A stretch of DNA of 64,000 nt. Origin: Bacillota bacterium. GTDB lineage: Bacteria; Bacillota; DTU025; MWDF01. The notes beneath the pieces are model-generated. The model worked only from the letters and a program-made list of their open reading frames with translations. It made no database searches and was not told the origin of the DNA. Shown here piece after piece: positions 26,388 through 35,041 of the stretch; the stretch's first letter is position 1, and each line of letters begins with the position of its first letter. The translations under genes and the position numbers were made by a program. The stretch lies in the NCBI GenBank assembly GCA_029565935.1, contig JAKQNF010000030.1, forward strand, positions 32,157 through 96,156, written 5' to 3'.

Positions 26388-27008
26388 ATGTACGGCTACA
26401 GGCGCGTCGTGCTTGTCCTCGCTGTAGTACTTTTCGCTGTCATGCTATCTGGTTGCATAAAACCCACGGAAATCACCATCGTTCCTGATACCGTAATACT
26501 AAGAGTAGGAGAGACGAGGGACTTCGTAGCAACAGGTACTTTCAATAAATATGAAAAGGACGTCAAGAACGCCTTATGGTCCTTATCCAATCCTAGTGTA
26601 GGAACCTTATCAACCGAGAAGGGCACGAAAGTCACTTTCTCAGCAACCACTGCAGGGGATTCGACTCTCTACGCTGCAATAGGCACTGTCGAGGGGACAG
26701 CGGAGATAGAGGTATACGTACCTGAATTAACGACCATAGTAGCGCTGCCAGAAGAACTCGAATTCACAGACGGGGACACCTATGATGGTTTTATAGTAGT
26801 CGGCTATGACCAGCATGATAGGGAGATGGATATCGACCCTGATGATATCGTCTGGTCAGCAGATGCTCAAATTGGGACCTTCGATGGATGGATGTTCACC
26901 GCGGATCTTGGCGATGCCACAGAAGATGTCACGGGCACCATCACTGCTACGTTAGGTACCCTATCTGACACGATACCGGTGACGGTCAGATTAGAACCTC
27001 CCTTTTAG
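26388..27008 (+). CDS. Ig-like domain lipoprotein
   Basis: This 206-residue exported lipoprotein has a signal peptide ending in the lipobox LSGC, so the mature N-terminus is lipidated at Cys24. The rest looks like two bacterial Ig-like (BIG) beta-sandwich repeats: EITIVPDTVILRVGETRDF is the typical BIG2 opening, and a second begins near TIVALPEELEFTDGDTYD. Such modules usually mediate adhesion or surface assembly. GGGAGG precedes the ATG. It stands alone, followed by a shared terminator. Confidence 0.8.
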   Translation: MYGYRRVVLVLAVVLFAVMLSGCIKPTEITIVPDTVILRVGETRDFVATGTFNKYEKDVKNALWSLSNPSVGTLSTEKGTKVTFSATTAGDSTLYAAIGTVEGTAEIEVYVPELTTIVALPEELEFTDGDTYDGFIVVGYDQHDREMDIDPDDIVWSADAQIGTFDGWMFTADLGDATEDVTGTITATLGTLSDTIPVTVRLEPPF

Positions 27009-27085
27009 TAATCTGTCTTTATGGTAGGACTTGCTCAGCCGCTAGAACCGTAGGGATTCGCGTCCGAACTTGAAGAAACAACCAT

Positions 27086-27131
27086 AAGTGCCGGGTGCTC
27101 GGATTATTAGGATCCTCGTACTCCGGCACTT
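27086..27131. terminator. Bidirectional terminator
   Basis: AAGTGCCGG and CCGGCACTT form a perfect 9-base stem between two converging genes, the lipoprotein and the CBS protein. T-rich ends lie on both sides. Confidence 0.65.
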
Positions 27132-27136
27132 ATTAT

Positions 27137-27853
27137 TCAGTATTCTGGCGGACCTGCGATGCTTACGTAATCGATTAGATCCATCGGGGTCAGCACCCCC
27201 AACGGGCGTTCGTATTCCCTTCCGCTTTCAGTGATTATCAAGGCCGGATAACCCTGGTCCGATTCTTGGAAGAACGTCAACGCCTCATACACCGTGGCAT
27301 CCTTTGCTATGTGGCACTTATGGCCCACATCCTCCCTCATAAGCTCGCCTATCGTTACCTCTGACGGCGAAGGCACCTTGCCAGCCTGTTCCATATTCTC
27401 GAGCCAGACGGCCGTGTCTTCGCGGCGCAGGAAGCTGTACCTGCCGCCTTTTTCGACCACTATCTGGGAGAAGTCCTGTTCCTTCATGTATCTCAAAGCC
27501 TTCGACAAAGGTTCGGTATAGCTGAATATGAGAGTGGCCGCCTTGCTCCTCCTGTCGTACACCGTCATGGGTCTGGCGAGGGCCTCGAATATCTCGTCCA
27601 TCTTGTAAAGTACGTCCTCTCGCGGATCGGCTATTGGCTTCCCGTCGAGGAACCGCTCGTGGGCCACGACATTCCTCAGCCTGTTTATGGTCTCCAGGTC
27701 GTCGTCGTACCTCTTTACGGTATACTTGATCCTCGTGTTGTACTTCAGTCGGTCCTTCTTCTCTATGAAGCTGCCTTTGAAACCTCCAAGAAGGTATTCG
27801 AGATAATGGTCGAGCTTGTTGAACTTCTCGATGAAGATCTCGGCGTTAGGCAT
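27137..27853 (-). CDS. HEPN-like/CBS-domain fusion protein
   Basis: This 238-residue cytoplasmic protein has two parts. Residues about 1-95 are helical and contain INRLRNVVAHERF; the R-N-x3-H spacing fits the catalytic motif of HEPN RNases. Residues about 95-238 are a pair of CBS domains, seen in EPLSKALRYMKEQDFSQIVV, IGELMREDVGHKCHIAKDATVYEAL and PLGVLTPMDLIDYV, which usually bind adenine nucleotides or other ligands. The design suggests a nucleotide-gated helical module. AGGAGG precedes the ATG. The HEPN reading is inference from one motif; DUF4145-like non-catalytic relatives are possible. Confidence 0.6.
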   Translation of the reverse strand: MPNAEIFIEKFNKLDHYLEYLLGGFKGSFIEKKDRLKYNTRIKYTVKRYDDDLETINRLRNVVAHERFLDGKPIADPREDVLYKMDEIFEALARPMTVYDRRSKAATLIFSYTEPLSKALRYMKEQDFSQIVVEKGGRYSFLRREDTAVWLENMEQAGKVPSPSEVTIGELMREDVGHKCHIAKDATVYEALTFFQESDQGYPALIITESGREYERPLGVLTPMDLIDYVSIAGPPEY

Positions 27854-27984
27854 GCCGTTTACCTCCTGACAGCTTTTTCGATCCCATGTTCTTAAAACTA
27901 ATGTCGCAAATTGATGGAACCAACCGTCGTAGCCAAAGGGCCGCCCTGCTAGATTCGCAAAGCGGCCCTTGATCGCCCTCTATA

Positions 27985-29349
27985 TCATTCCTCGCGGTAC
28001 GGACCTTCGGCGAGGTTTTCGTACCTTGTGAACTCCTTCTTCCAGAACAGGTCGAAGTCGCCCACGGGGCCGTTCCTCTGCTTGGCGATGATTATCTTGA
28101 CTAGGTTCCTCAGGTTGGGATCCTTCTTGAGCTTCGCCTCGTCCTGCTCCCTGTGGATGAACATCACGACGTCCGCCGTCTGTTCGATTTCACCGGATTC
28201 CTTGAGGTGGGAGAGTTTCGGCAGCTTGTCGGCAGCGCTTTCTACGGACCTTGAAAGCTGAGCAAGGCACAGTACGGGTACTTCCATCTCCCTTGCGATC
28301 GATTTGAGGTCCCTCGTTATCTCTGCCACTTCCTGCTGCCTGTTCTCAATCCTTCCTCTTCCCGAGATCAGCTGCAGATAGTCGACTATTATCAAGGACA
28401 GCCTGTTGTCGGCCTTTAGCCTTCTGGCCCGGGCCCTGATGTCAAGCGTGGTCATGTTGGACGTATCGTCTATGAATATGGGAGCTTCCGAGAGCTTGCC
28501 GACCGCGTCGCTGAGGCTGTACCAGTCCGTGTCTAGCAGGTTGCCCTTCCTTAGCTTCTGGCCGTCGATCTCGGCGATGGAGCTTATCATCCTCATCGCT
28601 AGCTGCTCTGCCGCCATTTCCAAAGAACAGATGAAAACGGGCTTCCCTCTGTCCAACGAGACGTTCTCGGCTATGTTGAGCGCCAAGGCCGTTTTGCCCA
28701 CGGACGGTCGGGCGGCTATTATTATCAGCTCGGAGGGCTGCAGGCCGGAAAGGTAGTCGTCCATCTTGGCGAATCCTGTCTCAAGGCCGGTTATCCTCTG
28801 CTTTGATTCGTAGACCCTCTCGATGTTCTGGTAGGTCGTGTTCATGACCATCTTGAGCTCTTTTACGTCGCCGACGCGCTGCTTCCTCGCCAGGCTGAGC
28901 ACCGCCTGCTCTGCCCTGTCCATGGATTCTTCCACGGACAGCTCCTCTGAGAATCCTATGCCAGTGATCTGCATGCCGGCCTTGACGAGGCTCCTCATGG
29001 AGGATTTGTCCTTCACTATCCTGGCGTAGTGGGCAGCGTTGGCCGGAGTGGGCACCGTATTCGCAAGATGCGAGATATAGGAGGCGCCGCCTACCGACTC
29101 TAGCTTGCCTATGTTCCTCAGATGCTCGGTAACTGTCACTAGATCGACAGGCGCGCCCTTGTCGAAAAGGCTCTTTATGGCGTCGAAGAGGAAGCGGTGG
29201 TTCTCATGGTAGAAGTCCGCCGCCTCCAGGCTGTCAATCACCTTGTCTATAGCTTCCCTGTCGAGGAGCATGGCCCCAAGCGCCGACTGCTCCGCCTCCA
29301 GGTTCTGTGGAGGGACCCTGTCCGTCAGGTTCCTGTTTTCGTAGGACAT
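27985..29349 (-). CDS. dnaB: Replicative DNA helicase
   Basis: This is the 454-residue hexameric replicative helicase of the fork. The N-terminal domain begins VPPQNLEAEQSALGAMLLD. The RecA-like domain has Walker A in AARPSVGKTALALN at about residue 212, Walker B in LIIVDYLQLI, and the H4 motif near KLSHLKESGEIEQTADVVMFIHR. The ATG giving MSYENRNL has AAGGTG seven bases upstream. It follows the Lon-type gene by five bases, an order common in Clostridia. Confidence 0.97.
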   Translation of the reverse strand: MSYENRNLTDRVPPQNLEAEQSALGAMLLDREAIDKVIDSLEAADFYHENHRFLFDAIKSLFDKGAPVDLVTVTEHLRNIGKLESVGGASYISHLANTVPTPANAAHYARIVKDKSSMRSLVKAGMQITGIGFSEELSVEESMDRAEQAVLSLARKQRVGDVKELKMVMNTTYQNIERVYESKQRITGLETGFAKMDDYLSGLQPSELIIIAARPSVGKTALALNIAENVSLDRGKPVFICSLEMAAEQLAMRMISSIAEIDGQKLRKGNLLDTDWYSLSDAVGKLSEAPIFIDDTSNMTTLDIRARARRLKADNRLSLIIVDYLQLISGRGRIENRQQEVAEITRDLKSIAREMEVPVLCLAQLSRSVESAADKLPKLSHLKESGEIEQTADVVMFIHREQDEAKLKKDPNLRNLVKIIIAKQRNGPVGDFDLFWKKEFTRYENLAEGPYREE

Positions 29350-29354
29350 GGAGC

Positions 29355-31322
29355 TCACCTTCCGTCGTCAGATTGTATGCCTTCGGGTCCCAGCCTATAG
29401 CCTTCGAATATGTGCTCGAAGCATTCCTTGATGTCGTCCACGGGCACTATCTGCACGCCGGTTATGTCGGAGGGCACATCCTTCTTGTTGCCGTCCGGGA
29501 TGAGCACCTTCTTAATGCCCGCCTGCTTTGCTCCGTAGACTTTCTCGAAGACACCGCCTACTTCCTTGACCTTGCCCTGTATGGAGATCTCCCCGGTCAC
29601 GGCCACGTCCTGGCGTATCCTTATGCCTCTCGATGCGCTGAGCATGGCGAGGAGTATCGCCGCGCCTGCGGAGGGCCCTTCGATGTTGCCGCCCCCGACC
29701 ACGTTCACGTGGAAGTCATATTTTGCCAGCTCGTCGCCGGTTATGGAGCGGAACACCGCGCCGGCGTTGAAGACGGAGTCCTTCGCCATCGACCCTGCGG
29801 TCTCGTTGAACCTTATGTTCCCGCCCTTCTCTTCCTTCCTGGGGAACGACACCGCCTCTATCTCAATCACAGAGCCGAGGAAGCCCGATACGCCAAGGCC
29901 GAATATCTTGCCGACTTCGGCAGTATCTGAGGCCTTGATGTTCACATAGGGAGTCATCCTGCCGGCCCTTATGGCATCCTCCAGGTGGGCTTTCTTTATG
30001 AGCACGTCCTTCGAGCCCTGGCTTTCGTACAGGGCGAACGAATATGCGTCTATGAGAAGGCTCGTCGCCTTCCTTCCTTCTATCGTGTAGTCGGATATCA
30101 TCTCGGGCACGCCGTCTTCTATCCTCACGCCGAGCCTTAAGGCGGCGTTGGTGGCGATCTCCTGCACCGAGTGCTGCGTCAAAGGTTCGAAGAACACCTC
30201 GGCGCACCTGCTCCTAAGGGCAGGCGACAGCGTCTCTGGCTCCCTTGTCGTGGCACCGATGAGTATGAAATCGGCGGGGGCACCCTTTTCGAACAGCTGC
30301 CTTATGTACTCGGGTACGCTCTTGTCCTGTGGGTCGTAGTACGAGGATTCGAAGCTCACCCTCTTATCCTCCATCACCTTCAACAGCTTGTTGAGGAGCA
30401 GCGGATCCATCTCGCCTATCTCGTCGATGAAGAGGACTCCTCCGTGGGCTTCTGTCACAAGGCCCAGCTTCGGTTCCGGTACGCCGCCCTCTGCGAGGTC
30501 CCTCTTCGCCCCCTGGTAGATCGGATCGTGCACGCTTCCCATCAACGGATTGACTATATCCCTGGGGTCCCACCTCAGCGTAGTGCCGTCCACCTCGATG
30601 AACTTGGCGTTAGAGCCGAACGGCGTATACTTCGCCTTCTTCGCCTCTTCCAACACGAGCCTCGCCGCCGATGTCTTGCCGACGCCCGGAGGTCCGTACA
30701 GTATCACATGCTGCGGGAACGGGCTGGATATCTTCGCCATGAGCGCCCTTATCGCCCTGTCTTGCCCCACTATCTGAGCGAGGTCGGAAGGCCTCACGGC
30801 CTCCATCGCGGAGGTCAGCAGCTTCCTTTCCTCGAGCTTCTTCAGATCCTCGAGCTTCTTCTGCGTCTCTGCCGTCTCAGGGCCAGATTCTTCGCTAAGA
30901 AGCTGCTTCTTTACGTCCTTCACGTACTCTTCGTGCTTTTGCTGGAGCTTGTCGGTCACTTTCTTCTCTATGCTCTCATCGAGGCGCTTCCTTGCTAGCA
31001 TCTCGGCGAGCTCGTCCTCGAGCTCGTCCATGATCGAAGGCAGTTCGTCGAAGCTGGGCGCAACTGTGATGGTCGGATCCTGGAAGACGATCCTTTGCAG
31101 CGCCATCGCCCTTTGTTCTAGGTCTTCCGACCTCATCAGGGTGAGTGATTCTAGTTTTCCCGCCTTAAGTATCAGGCGGTCGGCCCCGAGCAAGTCCGAA
31201 AGCATGGAGAACATCGAGGATATCCTCCTGGACATCTCGTCTATCGCCCCCGGATGCTCCCACCAAAGCAGCTTGGGCCCCTTGTTCCTTTCTTTTTCCT
31301 CGCCTTTTCTGAACAATCCCAT
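29355..31322 (-). CDS. Lon-family ATP-dependent protease (LonB/LonC-like)
   Basis: This 655-residue protein combines a helical N-terminal region rich in charged residues (coiled coil at about 90-170), an AAA domain with Walker A GPPGVGKT near residue 210 and Walker B VLFIDEIGEMD, and a C-terminal Lon S16 protease domain. The catalytic dyad is visible as Ser in GPSAGAAILL (about residue 551) and Lys in the VYGAKQAGIKKVLIP segment (about 594). It lacks the long Lon N-terminal substrate domain. The place between rplI and dnaB is that of the clostridial Lon relative linked with spore formers, which is a hint, not proof, of a sporulating ancestor. Confidence 0.92.
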   Translation of the reverse strand: MGLFRKGEEKERNKGPKLLWWEHPGAIDEMSRRISSMFSMLSDLLGADRLILKAGKLESLTLMRSEDLEQRAMALQRIVFQDPTITVAPSFDELPSIMDELEDELAEMLARKRLDESIEKKVTDKLQQKHEEYVKDVKKQLLSEESGPETAETQKKLEDLKKLEERKLLTSAMEAVRPSDLAQIVGQDRAIRALMAKISSPFPQHVILYGPPGVGKTSAARLVLEEAKKAKYTPFGSNAKFIEVDGTTLRWDPRDIVNPLMGSVHDPIYQGAKRDLAEGGVPEPKLGLVTEAHGGVLFIDEIGEMDPLLLNKLLKVMEDKRVSFESSYYDPQDKSVPEYIRQLFEKGAPADFILIGATTREPETLSPALRSRCAEVFFEPLTQHSVQEIATNAALRLGVRIEDGVPEMISDYTIEGRKATSLLIDAYSFALYESQGSKDVLIKKAHLEDAIRAGRMTPYVNIKASDTAEVGKIFGLGVSGFLGSVIEIEAVSFPRKEEKGGNIRFNETAGSMAKDSVFNAGAVFRSITGDELAKYDFHVNVVGGGNIEGPSAGAAILLAMLSASRGIRIRQDVAVTGEISIQGKVKEVGGVFEKVYGAKQAGIKKVLIPDGNKKDVPSDITGVQIVPVDDIKECFEHIFEGYRLGPEGIQSDDGR

Positions 31323-31328
31323 ACCTAC

Positions 31329-31778
31329 CTACTCCATCGGTTGTATCGAAAGCCTCAGCTTGGTCGCTATGCCTGACATCAACCGCACTTCGGCCTCGTA
31401 TTCGCCAACTGTTTTTATGTGATCAGGAATCTCTATCTTCTTCTTGTCGATCTCTATGTCCATCGTCTCTTTGAGGGCCTTCGCCACGTCCGCTCCCGTT
31501 ACCGTACCGTATAGCCTCCCGCCCTCGCCGCACTTCACCTTGAGTATAATCCCGCCCTCCTTGAGCTGGCGGGCCAACTGCCTTGCCTGGCGCTCCTCCC
31601 TATCGAGCCTTTCCTGGGCGGCGCGCTTCATCTCGTCCACCCTTCTCAGCTCTGCGGAGTTCGCTTCCGTGGCCAGCTTCCTTGGTATGAGGTAGTTCCT
31701 GGCGTAGCCGTCGGAGACTTCCAGGACCTGGTCCTTCTTCCCTATGGCCTTGATGTCCTGCAGAAGTATCACTTTCAT
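31329..31778 (-). CDS. rplI: 50S ribosomal protein L9
   Basis: L9 (149 residues) binds 23S rRNA domain V with its N-terminal domain. The signature GYARNYLIPRKLA is present, followed by the long central helix and the C-terminal domain. It precedes the Lon gene by a few bases. In many Bacillota a GdpP phosphodiesterase gene lies between DUF2232 and rplI; here there is only a 173-base gap, so gdpP is absent from this locus. Confidence 0.97.
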   Translation of the reverse strand: MKVILLQDIKAIGKKDQVLEVSDGYARNYLIPRKLATEANSAELRRVDEMKRAAQERLDREERQARQLARQLKEGGIILKVKCGEGGRLYGTVTGADVAKALKETMDIEIDKKKIEIPDHIKTVGEYEAEVRLMSGIATKLRLSIQPME

Positions 31779-31951
31779 ATCATGCCCGCCGCGGCCTTGC
31801 GCATGGCCATGGCCGCGACTCCCTCCTTTTCGTTTAGTCGTGCTTCAGGCCGCATCGTTTCGCCTCTGTGCCAGTCGCGCCGATGGGGCGAGAGGCGGGA
31901 TTTCGACCCGTCTATATATTTCCCTCAGCCGTGCTTCTTATCCTTCGCCCG

Positions 31952-32908
31952 TCAGCGTAGTTTGCGGAAATCGTAGAAACTGTCCACCACTCCGGCGTAG
32001 GGCAGGATCCCCGACGTAAGGGGGGTTATGTAAAGGAACCCGCATATAATAAAACGAAGGAACTTGGGCACGCCTTTCTGGTTGAGGTAAAACCACAAGA
32101 GCGCCATCGAGTGCACCATATAGAACATCATCGCGCTCGTGAACAGGTTATTCCCCAGGTACGTGACCCAGTCCATCTTCACATACCCACCGATGAGCGG
32201 CAAGGCCAGGCCTATTATCGGGAACCAGCTGAACCATACGGGCAGCTGCCACTTTTCGAACTTCGTGATCGGGTCCGCCTTGCCCTTCATGCGGATTATT
32301 ACGGCCCTGGTAATGGAATATGCGATCAACGCGGTCATCAGGCTGCTTATCACGACCATCGCGGGTAGAAGCTTCGATACCACGAAGGACATCTGCTCCG
32401 CCATGGCGTCCATCTGCTTCATCGCCTCTGCGCCGGCGTTTATCTTGGCGTAGAAGTTCTTCGTCGTCTCCAGCGATGCCATCATCGCCGTCCTCAGCTC
32501 TTCGAGCGATTTCTGAGGCGTTATGCCTATGGCGAAGGCGCCAAGCACGAAATCCGCCACCGTGGTGAACGTGAGCACCGCCCCGGTTATCAATGTGGAG
32601 CTGACCCAGCTGAATCCCTTCTTCATGCATATGCCGAGCACCACGCCGGGCACACCGATTATCAGGAGGGATATTATCCCGTGTATGGGCCCTAGCGTCA
32701 TGCCTATGCCCAACGCTGCCACCAGCGAGGCCATGAGGCCTGCCTTCAGCCCGTGCCTTTGCGCTATCAGCGCCGCTGGGACGGGATATGCCAGTATTAT
32801 TACTACCTGCGTCGCGTTTCCAAGAAGGTACAGGGCGATGGCTATCGCGGCGAAGATGGCCCCTTCTACTATCGCCCTCGTGCTCATCGTGCGAGGATTT
32901 TCTCTCAT
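31952..32908 (-). CDS. DUF2232 membrane protein (YybS-like)
   Basis: This 318-residue protein has about eight predicted membrane helices, starting with AIVEGAIFAAIAIALYLLG and ending in GFLYITPLTSGILPYAGVVDSFYDF. Length, topology and position between rpsR and rplI match the DUF2232/YybS family of Bacillota, whose function is unknown but whose fold resembles ECF-transporter S components. GGGGTG precedes the ATG by five bases. Confidence 0.85.
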   Translation of the reverse strand: MRENPRTMSTRAIVEGAIFAAIAIALYLLGNATQVVIILAYPVPAALIAQRHGLKAGLMASLVAALGIGMTLGPIHGIISLLIIGVPGVVLGICMKKGFSWVSSTLITGAVLTFTTVADFVLGAFAIGITPQKSLEELRTAMMASLETTKNFYAKINAGAEAMKQMDAMAEQMSFVVSKLLPAMVVISSLMTALIAYSITRAVIIRMKGKADPITKFEKWQLPVWFSWFPIIGLALPLIGGYVKMDWVTYLGNNLFTSAMMFYMVHSMALLWFYLNQKGVPKFLRFIICGFLYITPLTSGILPYAGVVDSFYDFRKLR

Positions 32909-32928
32909 ACGGCACCCCGATGCTTCAA

Positions 32929-32946
32929 GCCGGCCTTTCGGCCGGC
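32929..32946. terminator. GC-rich hairpin upstream of the DUF2232 gene
   Basis: GCCGGCC-TTTC-GGCCGGC is a perfect 7-base stem. A GGTTTTCTTCTTT tail follows on the plus strand, but no plus-strand gene ends here. On the minus strand it lies in the rpsR to DUF2232 junction and may reduce read-through or stabilise mRNA. Confidence 0.45.
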
Positions 32947-33036
32947 GGTTTTCTTCTTTGGTGATGTTCTACGCCTTCTAAACATCAAGGACCCCCCGGT
33001 GAGCCCGGAGAGTCCCGATTGGAATGCCAACCCCGC

Positions 33037-33273
33037 TTACTCCGCGGTGAAGGGCAGAAGAGCTATGTGCCTCGCCCTCTTGATCGCCTCGGTCACCAGG
33101 CGCTGGTGTTTCGCACAACAACCGTTTATCCTGCGGGGGGTTATCTTGCCGCGCTCGTTTATGTACCTTCTGAGCTTTCCAAGGTCCTTGTAGTCTATAT
33201 CGGTGGCCTTGTCCACGCAGAACGTGCATACGCGCCTGCGGGCCTTGCGGCCTCCCTTTTCACGCCTCATCAT
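33037..33273 (-). CDS. rpsR: 30S ribosomal protein S18
   Basis: S18 (78 residues) pairs with S6 on the platform of the small subunit. The core [19 protein letters not shown] is invariant in the family. Cysteines in RVCTFC and NGCCAKHQR make this the C+ (zinc-binding) form. AGGAGG lies ten bases before the first of two adjacent ATG codons. Confidence 0.97.
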   Translation of the reverse strand: MMRREKGGRKARRRVCTFCVDKATDIDYKDLGKLRRYINERGKITPRRINGCCAKHQRLVTEAIKRARHIALLPFTAE

Positions 33274-33311
33274 CAGTGATCGTCCTCCTAAATCTGGTTT
33301 ACCGAAGGGCC

Positions 33312-33734
33312 TTAGAACGGCGGCTCGTCCGCCAGTTCCTCGACGCCCATTTCATCATCGACTTCCTCTGGTGCACCTTCCTGCGGTTGAGGTCCGCGGG
33401 AATATCCCCCTTCGCCCCTCTTCTCGAGGAATACCACCCTGTTCGCCACTACTTCCCAGGCTCTGCGCTTCTGCCCTTCCTGGGTCTCGTAGGAGCGCAC
33501 TTGCAGGCGGCCTTCCACCGCCGTAAGGTGCCCCTTCTTGACGTAGTTGCTGACGTTCTCCGCCTGTTTGTCCCAGACGACTATGTCGATGAAGTCCGCT
33601 TGGCTCCTGCCGTTCTGGTCTTTGATTCCCTTGTCCACGGCAAGCGTGAACTTGGCGACCGCCTTACCGCTTTGCGTGTAGCTCAGTACGGGGTCTTGGG
33701 TTAGCCTGCCGATGAGTATGACCCTGTTTAACAT
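33312..33734 (-). CDS. ssb: Single-stranded DNA-binding protein
   Basis: SSB (140 residues) has the OB fold beginning [15 protein letters not shown] and the acidic C-terminal tip [15 protein letters not shown], which recruits replication and repair proteins. It lies between rpsF and rpsR, the usual Bacillota order. AAGGTGGTG precedes the ATG. Confidence 0.97.
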   Translation of the reverse strand: MLNRVILIGRLTQDPVLSYTQSGKAVAKFTLAVDKGIKDQNGRSQADFIDIVVWDKQAENVSNYVKKGHLTAVEGRLQVRSYETQEGQKRRAWEVVANRVVFLEKRGEGGYSRGPQPQEGAPEEVDDEMGVEELADEPPF

Positions 33735-33779
33735 CTAAGACACCACCTTAGCTGGTATTCGGTCCGGCAAAAAGCCAAA

Positions 33780-34067
33780 TCAGCCGTCCTTCCTTACGAT
33801 GAGATGACGGATGACGCCTTCCGTGATCAAGAAGACGCGGTCAAGCTCGGCTACGAGAGTCGGTTCGGCGTTGAAATAGAGGATCGTATAATAACCCTCC
33901 ATGTTCCCGTCGATCTCGTATGCCAGCCTGCGCCTACCCATCCTGTCCGTCTTCGTGACCTCACCGCCCTGGTCGGTAATCAACTTATCGAACTTGGCGA
34001 TCACGGCCTCGGTATTCTCCTCATCTAGCTGGGGAGAGATGATGAACATGCATTCATAGGCTCTCAC
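33780..34067 (-). CDS. rpsF: 30S ribosomal protein S6
   Basis: S6 (95 residues) begins VRAYECMFIISPQLDEE and has GRRRLAYEIDGNMEGYYTILYF. I chose a GTG start because GGAGGTG lies just upstream; the frame extends 12 codons more without support. It is the first gene of the rpsF-ssb-rpsR group and follows a small hairpin that may be an S6:S18 binding leader. Confidence 0.96.
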   Translation of the reverse strand: MRAYECMFIISPQLDEENTEAVIAKFDKLITDQGGEVTKTDRMGRRRLAYEIDGNMEGYYTILYFNAEPTLVAELDRVFLITEGVIRHLIVRKDG

Positions 34068-34094
34068 TGACTTACACCTCCCTTCGGACAAATG

Positions 34095-34115
34095 GCCCCG
34101 CAACTAGTGCGGAGC
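34095..34115 (-). promoter_or_regulatory. Hairpin in the rpsF leader, possible S6:S18 site
   Basis: CCGCA and TGCGG form a 5-base stem around ACTAG, with two further GC pairs outside one mismatch, about 28 bases before the rpsF start. Autoregulatory rpsF leaders that bind the S6:S18 pair have a stem with an exposed CCG; the fit here is only partial. Confidence 0.3.
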
Positions 34116-34210
34116 AGGGCAACATATATCTTAGCATCATGAGCTGAAGTTAGCAAACGCCCACTTGGGTGGGAGGCTTCGGACCCGACCTGTTCAGACG
34201 AGGCACCCTA

Positions 34211-34450
34211 TCAGGAGATCTTGCTTAATATCCTGGCAACGTCATCCTTCGTGAGCACCTTTCCGTAGGAAACGACCTTCTCGTCCACCACAAGTGCCGG
34301 CATGGAGATCACCCCGTATGAGACTATCTCCCGTATGTCAGTTACTTTTACGACCTCTGCTGTGATTCCCATCTCGCTTACTGCCTTCCTGACGTTTTCC
34401 TCAAGGGTAGCGCAGTTCCTGCAGCCCGAACCGAGCACTTTGATCACCAT
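34211..34450 (-). CDS. Thioredoxin-fold redox protein (MTH895/TM0996 type)
   Basis: This 79-residue protein is a small thioredoxin-fold protein with the redox motif in VLGSGCRNCATLEENVRKA and the cis-proline region in YGVISMPALVVDEKVV. This family is often annotated as redox-active disulfide protein 2. AGGAGG precedes the ATG giving MVIKVLG. It is downstream of a ferredoxin gene and close to the multihaem cytochrome, so it may pass electrons or thiols in the same process; that link is inference. Confidence 0.85.
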   Translation of the reverse strand: MVIKVLGSGCRNCATLEENVRKAVSEMGITAEVVKVTDIREIVSYGVISMPALVVDEKVVSYGKVLTKDDVARILSKIS

Positions 34451-34508
34451 CTCAATACCTCCTTGGCATAGATCCTGCTCATTATCAGCATGGCTCCCTA
34501 GACGTCCG

Positions 34509-34793
34509 CTATTCACAGTCGCAATCGACTTCACATCCACAATCACATCCGCTGCCTTCGGTCGAGCATGAGCACTCTTGCCCTGTTTCCTTTACGTCTC
34601 CGACATATGAGATAGCCGAGACCGGGCAGAGTCTGCCACAGCCGTGACAGCCCTGGATGCAGCCATCGGGATGCACGACCACGGGAAACGGGGCCTTTGC
34701 CTTATCATACACCCCATGGCGACACAGGTCCGTGCAGTTTCCGCACTCTATGCACCTTGCGTAGTCTATAACCGGATACCATCCCTTTGACAT
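34509..34793 (-). CDS. 4Fe-4S ferredoxin-type protein with Cys-rich tail
   Basis: This 94-residue protein starts MSKGWYPVIDYARCIECGNC and has two cluster motifs, CIECGNCTDLC and CIQGCHGCGRLCP, so it probably holds two [4Fe-4S] clusters. The C-terminal 20 residues are dense in cysteine and acidic residues (CSCSTEGSGCDCGCEVDCDC), an unusual tail that might bind metals or selenium/sulfur species. It starts divergently from the multihaem cytochrome; a TATAAT lies at about 34848 on its strand. A thioredoxin-fold gene follows. Confidence 0.8.
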   Translation of the reverse strand: MSKGWYPVIDYARCIECGNCTDLCRHGVYDKAKAPFPVVVHPDGCIQGCHGCGRLCPVSAISYVGDVKETGQECSCSTEGSGCDCGCEVDCDCE

Positions 34794-34974
34794 CTCACAA
34801 CCCCCAGTCCGATGACGCCTATCCATTACGCATCGACGGACATCTATATTATAAGCGGAAGGTGGTCCTGTTTATCTAGCAGGGCGAGAATATACCTTAA
34901 TGAATACATCCAGCCCCGCTTTTGCATATTCCCATACTATGGCAATATGCCTTTCTATACGGGATTAGACAGCA

Positions 34975-35003
34975 TTTACATAAGTCGGTGCAGGAATTAT
35001 TAT
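34975..35003 (+). promoter_or_regulatory. Promoter of the cytochrome-rhodanese operon
   Basis: TTTACA and TATTAT are separated by exactly 17 bases, close to the sigma-A consensus, and lie about 38 bases before the cytochrome start codon. Confidence 0.6.
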
Positions 35004-35041
35004 AAAAGTACTCATCAGCATAAAGGAAAGGAGATGAGAAG

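Noticed and set aside
29355..31322. A classical full-length Lon protease
   Set aside because: The large N-terminal substrate domain is absent and the gene place is that of the clostridial Lon relatives, so I called it LonB/LonC-like.
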